From JBKHDT01 sp046541195 (GTDB lineage: Bacteria > Pseudomonadota > Gammaproteobacteria > Halothiobacillales > Halothiobacillaceae): a stretch of DNA of 64,000 nucleotides. Shown here one piece after another: positions 1-11,489 of this stretch. The DNA is taken from the NCBI GenBank assembly GCA_046541195.1, contig JBKHDT010000002.1:1-64000 (forward strand), given 5' to 3'. The notes under the pieces are model-generated. The model saw nothing but the letters and a program-made list of their open reading frames with translations, had not been told where the DNA came from and did no database searches. The position numbers were made by a program, and so were the translations under genes. The first letter of the stretch is position 1. Every line of letters starts with the position of its first letter.

Positions 1-1
1 C

Positions 2-391
2 TCACGGCAACTCGACCTTCTGCGGCGGATTCCAGTTTTCCTGGCGATGCTCGACCACGACGGTGGTAAAGATGCCGCCCCGCACGTTCCATTCACCGGT
101 AATCCGCAAAAATCGCGGCTCGACGGCCGCCACGATGTCGTCAAGGATGCGGTTGGTCATGGCCTCGTGAAAGCCACCTTCCTCGCGGAAGGACCACATG
201 TACATCTTCAGGGACTTGAGCTCGACGCAACGCTGGTCGGGCACGTAGTCGATGCGGATATTGGCAAAGTCGGGCTGGCCGGTCTTCGGGCACAGGCAGG
301 TGAACTCCGGGACCTCCATGTGAATGGTATAGTCGCGGTCCTGGCGGGGGTTCTCGAAGGTTTCCAGGTTCTTGGTCGGTTGGGTAGACAT
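2..391 (-). CDS. queF: NADPH-dependent 7-cyano-7-deazaguanine (preQ0) reductase QueF
   Basis: QueF reduces the nitrile of preQ0 to the amine of preQ1 in queuosine biosynthesis, in the cytoplasm. The 129-residue product is the short, single-domain (YkvM-like) form. The catalytic motif CPKTGQPD gives Cys34 and Asp41, with the seven-residue spacing seen in the Bacillus enzyme. The QueF signature ELKSLKMY follows. I chose the ATG at 391 because the protein then begins directly before the conserved region; the frame is open to 436, and no strong ribosome site decides the matter. The stop codon lies at the window edge, so the gene is complete. It is divergent from smc. Confidence 0.93.
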   Translation of the reverse strand: MSTQPTKNLETFENPRQDRDYTIHMEVPEFTCLCPKTGQPDFANIRIDYVPDQRCVELKSLKMYMWSFREEGGFHEAMTNRILDDIVAAVEPRFLRITGEWNVRGGIFTTVVVEHRQENWNPPQKVELP

Positions 392-538
392 GGCATGTGA
401 CTCGTTTTGCGATGTGGACCCGGGCAGCATGGTCATGACTGCGCGGGGTGAAGCCGGGCAGGACGGGCTGAACCGGGAAGGACATTCCCGGCACCGGGAC
501 GCCGGGCGATTGGGCCGCGAATTATACGGCAGGTTCCG

Positions 539-3500
539 ATGCGACTGACCCAGCTACACCTGGCCGGGTTCAAGTCCTTCGTCGATCCGACCGATGTCCG
601 CTTTCCCTCCAACCTTGTCGGTGTGGTCGGACCCAATGGATGCGGCAAGTCGAACCTGATCGACGCCATCCGCTGGGTGATGGGCGAATCCTCGGCCCGG
701 CAGCTGCGCGGCCAGGCGCTTGAGGACGTGATATTTTCCGGTGCCAGCGGCCGCAAGGCGGCTTCCGTTGCCTCCGTCGAGCTGTTGTTCGACAACAGCG
801 ACGGCCGCCTGGGCGATGCCTGGGCGCGCTTTTCCGAGATCTCCGTGCGCCGCGAGCTGAGTCGGGACGGCCAGTCCCGCTTCTTCCTCAACAACGCCCG
901 CTGTCGCCGGCGCGACATCACCGACCTGTTCCTGGGCACCGGGCTGGGCGCACGCAGCTATTCGATCATCGAGCAGGGGCAGGTCAATCGCATCGTCGAG
1001 GCGCGCCCCGAAGACCTGCGCGCCTACCTCGAGGAGGCCGCCGGCATTTCGCGCTACCGCGAGCGCCGCCGGGAAACCGAGCAGCGGATGACGCATACGC
1101 GGGAGAACCTCGAGCGGCTCACCGACCTGCGCGAGGAGCTGGGCCGACAGCTCGACCGGCTGGACCGGCAGGCGAAGACCGCTGTCCGCTATCGCAGGCT
1201 CAAGGCCGAGATCCGGCAGACCGAGGGGCGCCTGCTGGCCCTGGAGCTCAAACTCGCCGCCGAGGCGCTCTCCGAGGCCGAAGCGGCCCGGCACCAGGCC
1301 GAGCAACAGGCGCAACAGGCGCAAGAAGCCCGCGCGCAGGCCCAGGCGGCCTTGGCCGAAACGCGCCGGGTACTGGAAATCCGCCTGCAGGAAACCAGCA
1401 CCTGCCAGGCGGCCGTCTACGAGCAGACGGCCAACCAGGCACAGCTGCAGGTCCAGGTCGATCGACTGCGGGCTGATCGGGAACAGCGCCTGGTGCAGCA
1501 ACAGCGTGACGAGCAGCGCATCGCTCAGCTGCAGGAAGCGACGGCGGACCTTGAGACAAGCCTCGCGGATCTGGAACAGGCGCAAGCGCAGGCGCGCGCC
1601 TCCGAGGCATCCCTGGGGCGGGACCGCGAGCAAGCACAGCAGGCGCTTGATGAAGCCGAAGCCGGCCTGCAGGCGGTACAGTCGGCGTGGGATGCGTTTC
1701 TCGAACGCGCCTCGGAACCGACGGAGCGACTGGCCCGCGAAAGACGCGAGCTGTCCGGCGCCGAACAAGACCTGGCGCGCTGTGATGCCGATGCCGCCCG
1801 GATCGACCTGGACCGGACCCGTGCCCGAATGGAGCAGGCACGGCAGGCGCTGGGACAGGCGGAACACGCCCGTGCCGAGGCCGGGCAGGCCATCGAATCC
1901 GCCGAGGCGCGCGTCGGTACCTGCGAGCAGGCCTTGGTCGAGGCACGTACCGTGCTGGCTCAGGCCGAAGGGCGACAGGCCGAGGCGCGGGCCGAGCTGG
2001 ACGCCCTGCTCGCCCAGCAGCGCGCCCTGGAACAGGTAATCGCCACCGAGGAGCCGGGCACGGCGCCGGAAACGATCGCGGCCACCCGGCTGGTGGAGCA
2101 GCTGGCCCTGCACGACCTGAAGGACCCCTGGCTTGAACACTGCCTTGGCCAGGCCCTGACCGGCTGGACCGTCGAGACGCTCGATGCACTGACCGGGCTG
2201 AGCGATCCGCCCCCTGGTCAATGGTGGATTGCGCCCCACCCCGAAGAGGCCAGCGCCCCGCAATGCTGGCTCCGGGATTTTCTGGACAGCCGCGAACGCG
2301 CGCCGGACCTGGACTCGGCGCTGGCCGCCCGCCACCGCCTCGCGCCCGGCCAGGCGCTGCTGACGGAGGACGGCACGCTAGTCGGCAGGCACTGGGTCAG
2401 ACTGGCGGGCCAGGATACCCAGACCGGCATGCTGGTGCGCCGGGCGGCGCTGCGGGAAACCCGCGCCCGCCGACCGGAGCTTGAGCGGATGCTCGCGGAC
2501 GCCGGAACCCTCCGGACTCAGGCTGCGCAACAGCTGCGGACGCGGGAGGCCGACCTGAAGGCAAGCCAGACGGACCTGCGCGAAGCGATCAGACATCAGG
2601 GCGAATGCGCGGTTGCCTTGGCCCGATGCCAGTCCGCGGCCGGCGAGGCGGAACGCGCGGTCGATAACGAGCGGGCCCGAATCAAGGCCCTGGCCGACCG
2701 CCGCGCCGCGCTGGTGGAACAGATCACGGCGGCGAGAAAACGCTTGCAGCAGGCCGAGGCCGACCGGGATGCCGTGCAGACCGAACGCGCCGGGCAGGAG
2801 AGCCGCCGGCAGGAAGCCCGCCGCCTGGTGGATGCCGCGCGCCGGGGGCTCGACCAGATCAGGCAACAGGCTCATGAACAGGCCCTGGAATCGAGCCGGC
2901 TGGTTTCCCGAATCGAAGTGACCCGTGCGCAGATACAGCGCAGCCAGGGCGAAATCCGGGCCCTGGCCACCCGGCGGCAGGAACATGTCGAGACGCTCGC
3001 GGCACTCGAGCGCGCGCTGGCCGACGCGCGTGCACGACAGGCGGCGGCCACCGAGGCGCTGGAGCAGGCACGGGCGCGGCTGGCCACCGCCCACGCAAGC
3101 CAGGAGTCTGCCCACCAGGCCGAGCGCGCTGCCGGCGAGGCCCTGCAGCACGCCGAGCGACAGCTGAGTGCCTGTCTGGAAAGCCGCGAAGCTGCCCGGA
3201 TGGCCGGGCAGGCGGCACAGCTGCACCATGACCAGGCCCGTGCGCGATACCTTGGCTGCGAGGCGGTACACGAAGGGTTCTCGCCGCCGCTGGTGGAGTC
3301 GGAGTCCCCGACGTCACTGAAGGCAAAACTCGATGAGCTGCAGACGCGCAGGCGCCGGCTTGGCAACGTCAACCTCTCGGCCATCGAGGAGTTCGAGCAG
3401 GCCAGGCAGCGCAAGGAGGAGCTGGACGCCCAGGACCGGGACCTGAATGACGCGCTCGACCAGCTGAGCGCGGCAATCGCACAGATGGACCGGGAAACCC

Positions 3501-3979
3501 GCGCCCGCTTTCGAACCACGTTCGAACAGGTCAACGACCGCCTCGGTCCGACCTTCGCCCGCCTGTTCGGCGGCGGGGAGGCCATCCTGACCCTGGAAGA
3601 GGACGACCTGCTCAACGGCGGCGTGCACCTGATGTCCCGCCCGCCGGGAAAGCGGGTCAGTCACCTGAGCCTGCTTTCGGGCGGAGAAAAGGCGCTGACG
3701 GCCGTGGCACTGATCTTCGCGATCTTCTCGCTGAACCCGGCGCCGTTCTGCATTCTCGACGAACTGGATGCCCCGCTGGACGAGGCCAACGTCGGGCGGT
3801 TCTGTGCTATGGTTCGCGAAATGGCCGATCAGGTACAATTCGTGTTCATCACGCACAACAAGACCACCATGGAAAGCGCCGCCCAGTTGATCGGCGTGAC
3901 CATGCGCGAGCCTGGCGTGTCCCGGGTCGTCTCGGTGGACCTTGATCAAGCGGTGCAAATGGTCGATTCGGAAAGCTGA
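539..3979 (+). CDS. smc: Chromosome partition ATPase SMC
   Basis: This 1146-residue SMC protein organises and segregates the chromosome. The N-terminal ATPase half carries the Walker A motif GPNGCGKSN at residues 31-39. Two long Ala/Glu/Gln/Arg-rich coiled-coil arms flank a central hinge around residues 500-620. The C-terminal half has the ABC signature LSGGEK at 1046-1051 and the Walker B segment CILDELDAPLDE from 1071. Length and architecture match full-length bacterial SMC (about 1150-1200 residues). It is the first gene of an smc-zipA-ligA run, with zipA only 5 nt downstream. Gammaproteobacteria outside the MukB lineages typically keep this order. Confidence 0.97.
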   Translation: MRLTQLHLAGFKSFVDPTDVRFPSNLVGVVGPNGCGKSNLIDAIRWVMGESSARQLRGQALEDVIFSGASGRKAASVASVELLFDNSDGRLGDAWARFSEISVRRELSRDGQSRFFLNNARCRRRDITDLFLGTGLGARSYSIIEQGQVNRIVEARPEDLRAYLEEAAGISRYRERRRETEQRMTHTRENLERLTDLREELGRQLDRLDRQAKTAVRYRRLKAEIRQTEGRLLALELKLAAEALSEAEAARHQAEQQAQQAQEARAQAQAALAETRRVLEIRLQETSTCQAAVYEQTANQAQLQVQVDRLRADREQRLVQQQRDEQRIAQLQEATADLETSLADLEQAQAQARASEASLGRDREQAQQALDEAEAGLQAVQSAWDAFLERASEPTERLARERRELSGAEQDLARCDADAARIDLDRTRARMEQARQALGQAEHARAEAGQAIESAEARVGTCEQALVEARTVLAQAEGRQAEARAELDALLAQQRALEQVIATEEPGTAPETIAATRLVEQLALHDLKDPWLEHCLGQALTGWTVETLDALTGLSDPPPGQWWIAPHPEEASAPQCWLRDFLDSRERAPDLDSALAARHRLAPGQALLTEDGTLVGRHWVRLAGQDTQTGMLVRRAALRETRARRPELERMLADAGTLRTQAAQQLRTREADLKASQTDLREAIRHQGECAVALARCQSAAGEAERAVDNERARIKALADRRAALVEQITAARKRLQQAEADRDAVQTERAGQESRRQEARRLVDAARRGLDQIRQQAHEQALESSRLVSRIEVTRAQIQRSQGEIRALATRRQEHVETLAALERALADARARQAAATEALEQARARLATAHASQESAHQAERAAGEALQHAERQLSACLESREAARMAGQAAQLHHDQARARYLGCEAVHEGFSPPLVESESPTSLKAKLDELQTRRRRLGNVNLSAIEEFEQARQRKEELDAQDRDLNDALDQLSAAIAQMDRETRARFRTTFEQVNDRLGPTFARLFGGGEAILTLEEDDLLNGGVHLMSRPPGKRVSHLSLLSGGEKALTAVALIFAIFSLNPAPFCILDELDAPLDEANVGRFCAMVREMADQVQFVFITHNKTTMESAAQLIGVTMREPGVSRVVSVDLDQAVQMVDSES

Positions 3980-3984
3980 GGATC

Positions 3985-4821
3985 ATGGAATATCTGCGCT
4001 GGATACTGCTGGGGGTCGGGGTCGTGGTGCTGATCGGCATCTTCCTCGTGTATAGCCGCCGCAAGGAGGAATCCGAGCTGCGACTCGACGAGAATGCCGT
4101 TGGCGATCCGCTGGATGCGCACATCGAGCACGTCGACCGGGCTGGTGGGCGCAGCGAGCCGCGCCTGGACGAGGACCTGCCCGGGGGAGGCGAGTGGTCC
4201 GAGGACCTGGACGAGGCCGAGCGCGGCCAGCGCCGCAAGGTCATCGAGGCCCCGGAGATGGACTTCCTGCAGGGATACCCGGCAGACCTGAAGGGCCCCG
4301 GGGCGGCACAGGCCGACCAGCCTCTCCGCGGGGACGTGCCACCGGCCGCCGCGCCGGAGCCGGCGGTCGAGTCGGGGGGCGAGCCGCAAACCGCCGCGCC
4401 GGAACGGACGGAGCGGGCCGGGGACGCCATGCCCGAGGTCATCACGCTGTACCTGGTTTCCCGGAATCCGGAGGGGTTTGACGGGGCACAGGTGCGCGCC
4501 GCGCTGGTGGAGCACGGCCTTGAGTTTGGCGACATGCAGATCTACCACTACCCGGACGCAACGGGTATCAGCCAGTTTTCGGTGATGAACGCCGTGGCGC
4601 CGGGCGTGTTTGATCCGGCAAGCGACGAGAGCCACGCAACCCGCGGGCTGGCGATGTTCATGCAGCTGCCGATTCCCGGCCAGCCGGCCCTGGTGATCGA
4701 GAACATGCTCGCGGTCGCCAACCGGATCGCCGAGGCGCTGGATGCCGACCTTCTGGATGATCAACGTGCGCCGCTGAGCACCGAATCGATCGATCGCTGG
4801 CGCGAAATGACCGAGGGCTGA
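3985..4821 (+). CDS. zipA: Cell division protein ZipA
   Basis: ZipA anchors FtsZ to the inner membrane at the division ring. The 278-residue product has a hydrophobic segment at residues 5-25 (YLRWILLGVGVVVLIGIFLV) followed by basic residues. An acidic, Pro/Ala-rich linker runs to about residue 140. The C-terminal FtsZ-binding domain starts at the stretch EVITLYLVSRNPEGFDG. The single N-terminal membrane anchor with cytoplasmic bulk is the ZipA topology. It lies 5 nt after smc and 7 nt before ligA, so the three are probably co-transcribed. Confidence 0.93.
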   Translation: MEYLRWILLGVGVVVLIGIFLVYSRRKEESELRLDENAVGDPLDAHIEHVDRAGGRSEPRLDEDLPGGGEWSEDLDEAERGQRRKVIEAPEMDFLQGYPADLKGPGAAQADQPLRGDVPPAAAPEPAVESGGEPQTAAPERTERAGDAMPEVITLYLVSRNPEGFDGAQVRAALVEHGLEFGDMQIYHYPDATGISQFSVMNAVAPGVFDPASDESHATRGLAMFMQLPIPGQPALVIENMLAVANRIAEALDADLLDDQRAPLSTESIDRWREMTEG

Positions 4822-4828
4822 ACCGATC

Positions 4829-6853
4829 ATGCGCGACCCGGAACGCGCTCGGCTCAAGGCGCTGCAAGCCCAGATCCGGCACCACGACTTCCGCTATTAC
4901 GTACTCGATGCGCCCACCATTCCGGATGCCGAATACGACCGGCTGATGCGTGCGCTCCAGGCACTGGAGCAGCAGCATCCCGAGTGGGTTGACGCGGACT
5001 CCCCCACCCAGCGCGTCGGCGCGCCGCCCGCCCGCCAGTTCGAAACGGTCGAGCACGCCCTGCCGATGCTGTCGCTGGAAAATGCCCTGAACGAGGCCGA
5101 ATTTTGCGCCTTCGACCAGCGTGCCCGAGAGCGCCTCGGCCGGGAAGCGCCCATTTGCTACACGGCCGAACCCAAATTCGACGGGCTGGCCATCAGCCTG
5201 CGCTACGAGGAAGGATGGCTGGTGCGCGCCGCGACCCGGGGCGACGGCCTGCAGGGCGAGGACGTCACCGACAATGTCCGCACCATCGGGGCGATCCCCG
5301 AGCGCCTCGCGGCGGACAATCCGCCGCAGGTCCTCGAGGCGCGCGGCGAGATCATCATGACCCGCTCGGAATTCGCCGCGCTCAACGCCCGGGCAGCCCG
5401 TGCGGGCGAAAGGACATTCGTCAACCCGCGCAATGCCGCCGCCGGCTCGCTGCGCCAGAAGGACCCGAGGGTAACGGCTGCGCGCAAGCTGCATTTCTAT
5501 GCCTACGGCCTGGGCGAGTGCCAGGGTGCCGACCTGCCCGGGTCGCATCATGCCACGCTTGAGTGGCTGGCGGATCTCGGCCTGCCGGTGACCGACCTGG
5601 TCCGGACATGCACCGGGCTGGAGGCCGCGCTGAAGTTTCACAAGGAGATCCTCGCGCAGCGGGACCGACTGGACTTCGACATCGACGGCGTGGTGTTCAA
5701 GGTCGACGATCTCGACGACCAGAAGATCCTCGGACAGGTTTCCCGCGCGCCGCGCTGGGCCATTGCCTGGAAGTTTCCCGCCGAGGAGATGACGACCCGC
5801 CTGGTCGGTGTGGACTTCCAGGTGGGGCGAACCGGCGCGCTGACCCCGGTGGCGCGCCTGGAGCCGGTGTTCGTCGGCGGGGTGACCGTCTCGAACGCCA
5901 CGCTGCACAACATGGACGAGGTCCGGCGCAAGGACGTGCACATCGGGGACACGGTCATCGTGCGTCGCGCCGGAGACGTGATCCCGGAAATCGTCTCCGT
6001 CGTGCCCGAACGCCGCCCGGAAGACACCAAAACCATCACCCTGCCCGAGCAGTGCCCCGAATGCGGATCGGCGGTGGTGCGCGCCGAAGGCGAAGCCGTC
6101 GCGCGCTGTTCCGGCGGGCTGTTCTGCCCCGCGCAGCGGCGCGAGGCCCTCAGGCACTTCGCCTCGCGCAAGGCCATGGACATCGACGGGTTGGGCGAGA
6201 AACTGATCGAGCAACTGCTCGACCACGGCCTGGTCGAACATGTCGACGACCTGTACCGCCTCACGCCGGAGCAGTTGGCCGGCCTTGAGCGGATGGGCGA
6301 AAAATCCGCCCGCAACCTGGTCGAGGCGCTGGATCGCTCCCGGAAAACCACGCTTGGCCGGTTCCTGTACGCCCTGGGCATCCGGGAAGTGGGCGAGCGC
6401 ACCGCCGACACCCTCGCGGTGCATTTTCGCAGCCTGGATGCCCTGATGAAAGCTGACGAGTCCGCGCTGATGCAGGCACCGGACGTCGGTCCGGTGGTCG
6501 CCCGGCACCTGCGCACCTTCTTCGAGCAGCCGCACAACCGGGAAGTCATCGATGCCCTGCTGCAGGCCGGCATTCACTGGCCTGACCCGGCACCACGGCG
6601 CGGGGCGCAGCCGCTGGCCGGCAAGACTTATGTACTGACGGGCACACTCTCGGGCATGACCCGCGAAGAGGCGCGCGCCGCCCTGATGCGACTCGGCGCG
6701 AAGGTCACCGGCAGCGTTTCCGGCAAGACCACCGCCCTGATCGCCGGAGCCGATGCCGGCAGCAAGCTGGCGAAGGCAGAGCGCCTTGGCGTGCCGATTC
6801 TGGACGAGCAGGCGCTGGATGCACTGCTGTCGGGACAGGAGGCGTCCGGATAA
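4829..6853 (+). CDS. ligA: NAD-dependent DNA ligase LigA
   Basis: LigA seals nicks in DNA using NAD+ in replication and repair. The 674-residue product has the family order. An N-terminal NAD-binding Ia region is followed by the adenylation domain, whose nucleophile Lys116 lies in the motif KFDG. Then come an OB-fold and a four-cysteine zinc finger near residues 409-432 (CPECG and a later CSGGLFC). Helix-hairpin-helix repeats follow, and a C-terminal BRCT domain runs from about residue 595. It is the third gene of the smc-zipA-ligA run. Its TAA stop overlaps the ATG of a tiny downstream frame (TAATG). Confidence 0.97.
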   Translation: MRDPERARLKALQAQIRHHDFRYYVLDAPTIPDAEYDRLMRALQALEQQHPEWVDADSPTQRVGAPPARQFETVEHALPMLSLENALNEAEFCAFDQRARERLGREAPICYTAEPKFDGLAISLRYEEGWLVRAATRGDGLQGEDVTDNVRTIGAIPERLAADNPPQVLEARGEIIMTRSEFAALNARAARAGERTFVNPRNAAAGSLRQKDPRVTAARKLHFYAYGLGECQGADLPGSHHATLEWLADLGLPVTDLVRTCTGLEAALKFHKEILAQRDRLDFDIDGVVFKVDDLDDQKILGQVSRAPRWAIAWKFPAEEMTTRLVGVDFQVGRTGALTPVARLEPVFVGGVTVSNATLHNMDEVRRKDVHIGDTVIVRRAGDVIPEIVSVVPERRPEDTKTITLPEQCPECGSAVVRAEGEAVARCSGGLFCPAQRREALRHFASRKAMDIDGLGEKLIEQLLDHGLVEHVDDLYRLTPEQLAGLERMGEKSARNLVEALDRSRKTTLGRFLYALGIREVGERTADTLAVHFRSLDALMKADESALMQAPDVGPVVARHLRTFFEQPHNREVIDALLQAGIHWPDPAPRRGAQPLAGKTYVLTGTLSGMTREEARAALMRLGAKVTGSVSGKTTALIAGADAGSKLAKAERLGVPILDEQALDALLSGQEASG

Positions 6854-7005
6854 TGGCCCGCCGCGATCGCAAGCGCAGCGGCGGCACACCGGCCGGGCAG
6901 CAAAGCCCGGGCGGGTACGCCGGCACGCCCCCTGGTGGACGGGCCTGCGGTAACCACGGCCATTCCGCATCATTCGGCACGAACTGCAAAGGCAGACCGT
7001 CATGA
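6853..7005 (+). CDS. Possible 50-residue basic, glycine-rich peptide between ligA and gspC
   Basis: A short open frame exactly bridges ligA and gspC. Its ATG shares a base with the ligA stop (TAATG), and its own TGA overlaps the gspC start (ATGA). The peptide begins MARRDRKRSGG, is rich in Gly, Ser, Arg and Pro, and has no hydrophobic segment and no family I recognise. Coupled overlaps at both ends are what a translated linker gene would show. The composition is also what GC-rich non-coding DNA yields by chance, so I keep it as a weak candidate. Confidence 0.3.
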   Translation: MARRDRKRSGGTPAGQQSPGGYAGTPPGGRACGNHGHSASFGTNCKGRPS

Positions 7006-7853
7006 GCCTTGCCCCGTCCGGAAAACTCGTCTCCAGCCTGCTGACCGGCACCCTGCCCTGGCTGCTCTCGGTCTTGCTGGTGATCCTGCTCGGGGTGCTG
7101 CTGGCCCGGCTGACCTGGGCGCTGGTCCTGCCTGCGCCACCTTTGGTGATCCCTTCCACGCCGGACCCGTCGGGGTCACCGGCAGCAGAGCAGGCCGACC
7201 CGGTCGCGCAGATCCGCCCGGCCGAACTGTTTGGCCGGGCCAGCCCGGAACAGGAGACGCCCACGCAGATCACGGCCTCGCGGGTTGCGCTGGACCTGCG
7301 CGGCGTGCTGGTCGCCGGCGCAGACGGCCGGGGCGTGGCCATTTTCCGGATTGGCGGCAAGGAGCGCGTGTTCCGGGCCGGGACGACTATCCAGTCCGGG
7401 ATTCGGCTCGCGCGCGTCGAGGAGCGGCGTGTCATCATCGAACGGAACGGACAGCTTGAGTCGATCGACCTGCCGCGAACCGGACTGTCACTCGCGGCCG
7501 ACAGCCCGCCGCCCGCGATGCCGACGCGCGCGCCGGGGGCGGCCACGACCCGGCCGGCCGTGCGTGAAGTGCTTGAAAACCCGGGCAACCTCTTCGACTA
7601 TGTCCAGCCCCGGCCGGTGATGAAGGATGGCGTCCTGGTCGGTTACCGGCTTCAGCCGCGCCCTGGCCGGGCACAGATACTCGAAGCGCTGGGCGTCCAG
7701 CCCGGGGACGTGGTGACCGGCATCGAGGGCGCGCGTCTGGACAACCCCCAGGCCCTGCTCGCGCTCATGCCCCGCCTGCGCAACGCGCAAAACCTGTCGG
7801 CCACCGTGCTGCGCGACGGGCAGGAAGTTCCGATCTCGATACAACTGCAGTGA
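7002..7853 (+). CDS. gspC: Type II secretion system inner-membrane protein GspC
   Basis: GspC links the inner-membrane platform of the type II secretion system to the GspD secretin in the periplasm. The 283-residue product has one membrane segment near residues 18-45. A proline-rich linker and the HR region follow (around residues 95-165, containing ALDLRGVLVAG). A C-terminal PDZ-like domain spans roughly 200-283, with GVQPGDVVTGIEGARLDN near its middle. It is the first recognised gene of the plus-strand half gspCDE. Its stop overlaps the GTG that may start gspD, so translation is likely coupled. Confidence 0.93.
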   Translation: MSLAPSGKLVSSLLTGTLPWLLSVLLVILLGVLLARLTWALVLPAPPLVIPSTPDPSGSPAAEQADPVAQIRPAELFGRASPEQETPTQITASRVALDLRGVLVAGADGRGVAIFRIGGKERVFRAGTTIQSGIRLARVEERRVIIERNGQLESIDLPRTGLSLAADSPPPAMPTRAPGAATTRPAVREVLENPGNLFDYVQPRPVMKDGVLVGYRLQPRPGRAQILEALGVQPGDVVTGIEGARLDNPQALLALMPRLRNAQNLSATVLRDGQEVPISIQLQ

Positions 7854-9950
7854 AACCCATGGCAACTTCGCGACGGGCTGACGGCCCGAGGCCCTTCTTT
7901 CAATCCATGCGCTCTGAGGCACTGCGCAAGGCACTGACCGCCGTGGCGCTGGCCGCGGCGCTCGGCGGTGGGCCGGGCGCCTGGGCGCAGGAAACCCAGA
8001 TCGACGAGGAGGGCCGGGTCACCCTCAACCTGCGCAACGCGGACATCGAGGCACTGATCACCGCGGTTTCCGAGGTCACCGGCACCAGCTTCGTGGTCGA
8101 CCCGCGGGTCAAGGCCCGGGTCAACATGATCTCGGCCCAGCCGATGGACCCGGACCGGCTGTACGAGGTCTTTCTGTCGATCCTGCAGGTACATGGCTTC
8201 ACGGCCGTGCCGTCGGGAGAGATCGTGAAGGTCATTCCCGAGGTCAATGCCAAGGGCGAGGCCCCGGTCGGGGAGGTCGGCAGCGGCCGCCGCCCGGCAG
8301 ACGAGGTGACCACCGAGGTCATCCGCCTGCGTTACGTGGATGCCGCCCCGCTGTTGACGGTCCTGCGGCAGATCATGCCGCAGCAGGCGGCGCTGTCGGT
8401 TCACCAGGACTCCAACGCCCTGGTGATTACCGACCGCAGCGGCAATATCGCGCGACTCAAGGATATCCTGGCCCAGGTCGACGTCCGGGACCGGGACGAG
8501 ATCGAGATCATCCGCCTGAAGAATGCCTCGGCCTCCGAGGTCCAGAAAACCCTGCAGTCGGTATTTCGCAGGCGCGGCGGCCCGGCGGCCGCGCCCGATG
8601 ACGCGGGCGGGGCGGCCAGCGCGCGCGAGGCCAGCTTTGCGGTCGACAAGCGAACCAACAGCATCCTGATCAGCGGCGATCCGACCGACCGGGCCCGGAT
8701 GCGGGTACTGATCGCCGACCTGGACACCCCGCTTGAGCGCGCCGGCAATACCCAGGTGTTCCGGCTCAAGTATGCCAAAGCGGAGGAGCTGGTACCGATC
8801 CTGGAGGGTGTGCGGGTGCTCAAGGGCGTCCCGGACCTGCCGGACGCCGAAGGCAGCGACGCGGGAGGATCGTCGGGGCCGACCAGCGACGTGAGCATCC
8901 AGGCCGATGCCTCGCTGAACGCACTGGTGGTCACGGCCTCGCCGGAGGTCATGCGGGAACTGGAAAGCGTGATTACCCAGCTGGACGTGCGCCGGCCGCA
9001 GGTTCTGGTCGAGGCCATCATCGCGGAGGTTTCCGACGACTTCCGGCAGCGTCTGGGCACCCAGTTCGTTCTGGGTGGCGGCTCGGGTACGGTGCCGATC
9101 GGCATCTCGACATTCAACGGCCTGCTGTCCAACGTGGTCCAGGACCTCGCCTCGGCCGGCACCGATTCGACCGAGGCGATCGCGCTGGCTGCGGCCCGCA
9201 ATCTCGGGGACGGCGGAAATCTCGGCATCGGGCGCTTCGACGGCTCGGGGACCGACTTCGGCATCCTGGTCTCGGCACTTGCGGCCAACGCGGGCAACAA
9301 CATTCTCTCGACCCCGACCCTGCTGACGCTGGACAACGAGGAGGCGAGCATCGTCGTCGGCCAGAACATCCCGATCGTCACCGGCTCGTTCACCGGCACC
9401 GAGTCCGGATCGGCGATCACCAACCCCTTCCAGACCGTTTCGCGCGAGGACGTCGGCGTGAAGCTCTCGCTGCTGCCGACCATCAGCCCGGACGGCACGG
9501 TGCGCATGAACATCGAGCAGGAAGTCTCCAGCCTGGACAATGCGGTCAGCAACCCGGCGGGCCTGGTGACCAACAAGCGCAATATCACCACCACGGTGAC
9601 CGTGGACGATGGCGACGTCGTGATCCTGGGCGGCCTGATGGACGACTCGGCCAGCAATACCCGGCAGCGGGTGCCGATGCTCGGCGACATTCCGCTGGTG
9701 GGCAATCTGTTCAGCTACCGCGAGTCGCGTTCGGTCAAGCGCAACCTGATGGTGTTCTTGCGGCCGATCATCATTCGCAGTCCGGACGATATCCACGACC
9801 GCACCCGCAACTACTACGACAACGTCCGCGGCGCCCAGCAGGAAGCCTTCAGTACCCACGGGTTCCTGTCCCGGGAGGACTGGCCGGTGCTTCAGGCGCA
9901 CGACCGCTACCTGAGGCACGTTCCCGAACTCCCGGATGCCGAGGCCGGCG

Positions 9951-9958
<8 letters not shown>
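7850..9958 (+). CDS. gspD: Type II secretion system outer-membrane secretin GspD
   Basis: GspD forms the outer-membrane channel through which folded exoproteins leave. After a signal peptide ending near GAWAQ come the N0 domain (VTLNLRNADIEALI), the repeated N1-N3 ring domains, and a C-terminal secretin domain with NNILSTPTLLTLDNEEA and VPMLGDIPLVGNLF. The product is 702 residues, a normal length. The start is uncertain. The GTG at 7850 overlaps the gspC stop, an ATG lies at 7859, and the ATG at 7907 would give the most typical signal peptide (MRSEALRKALTAVALAAAL). The stop is firm. Confidence 0.96.

Positions 9959-11489
<1,531 letters not shown>

Noticed and set aside
554..2335. Minus-strand open frame of 593 codons opposite smc
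   Set aside because: It lies opposite the SMC ATPase head and first coiled coil; the Leu/Gly/Arg-rich translation mirrors the coiled-coil codons.
4658..7588. Very long minus-strand open frame (976 codons) opposite ligA and gspC
   Set aside because: The plus strand here encodes clear LigA and GspC. The opposite frame has Arg/Gly/Ala-rich sequence with no family features; it is open only because of third-position GC bias.
7652..9919. Minus-strand open frame of 755 codons opposite gspD
   Set aside because: GspD is unambiguous on the plus strand; the opposite translation is low-information sequence.
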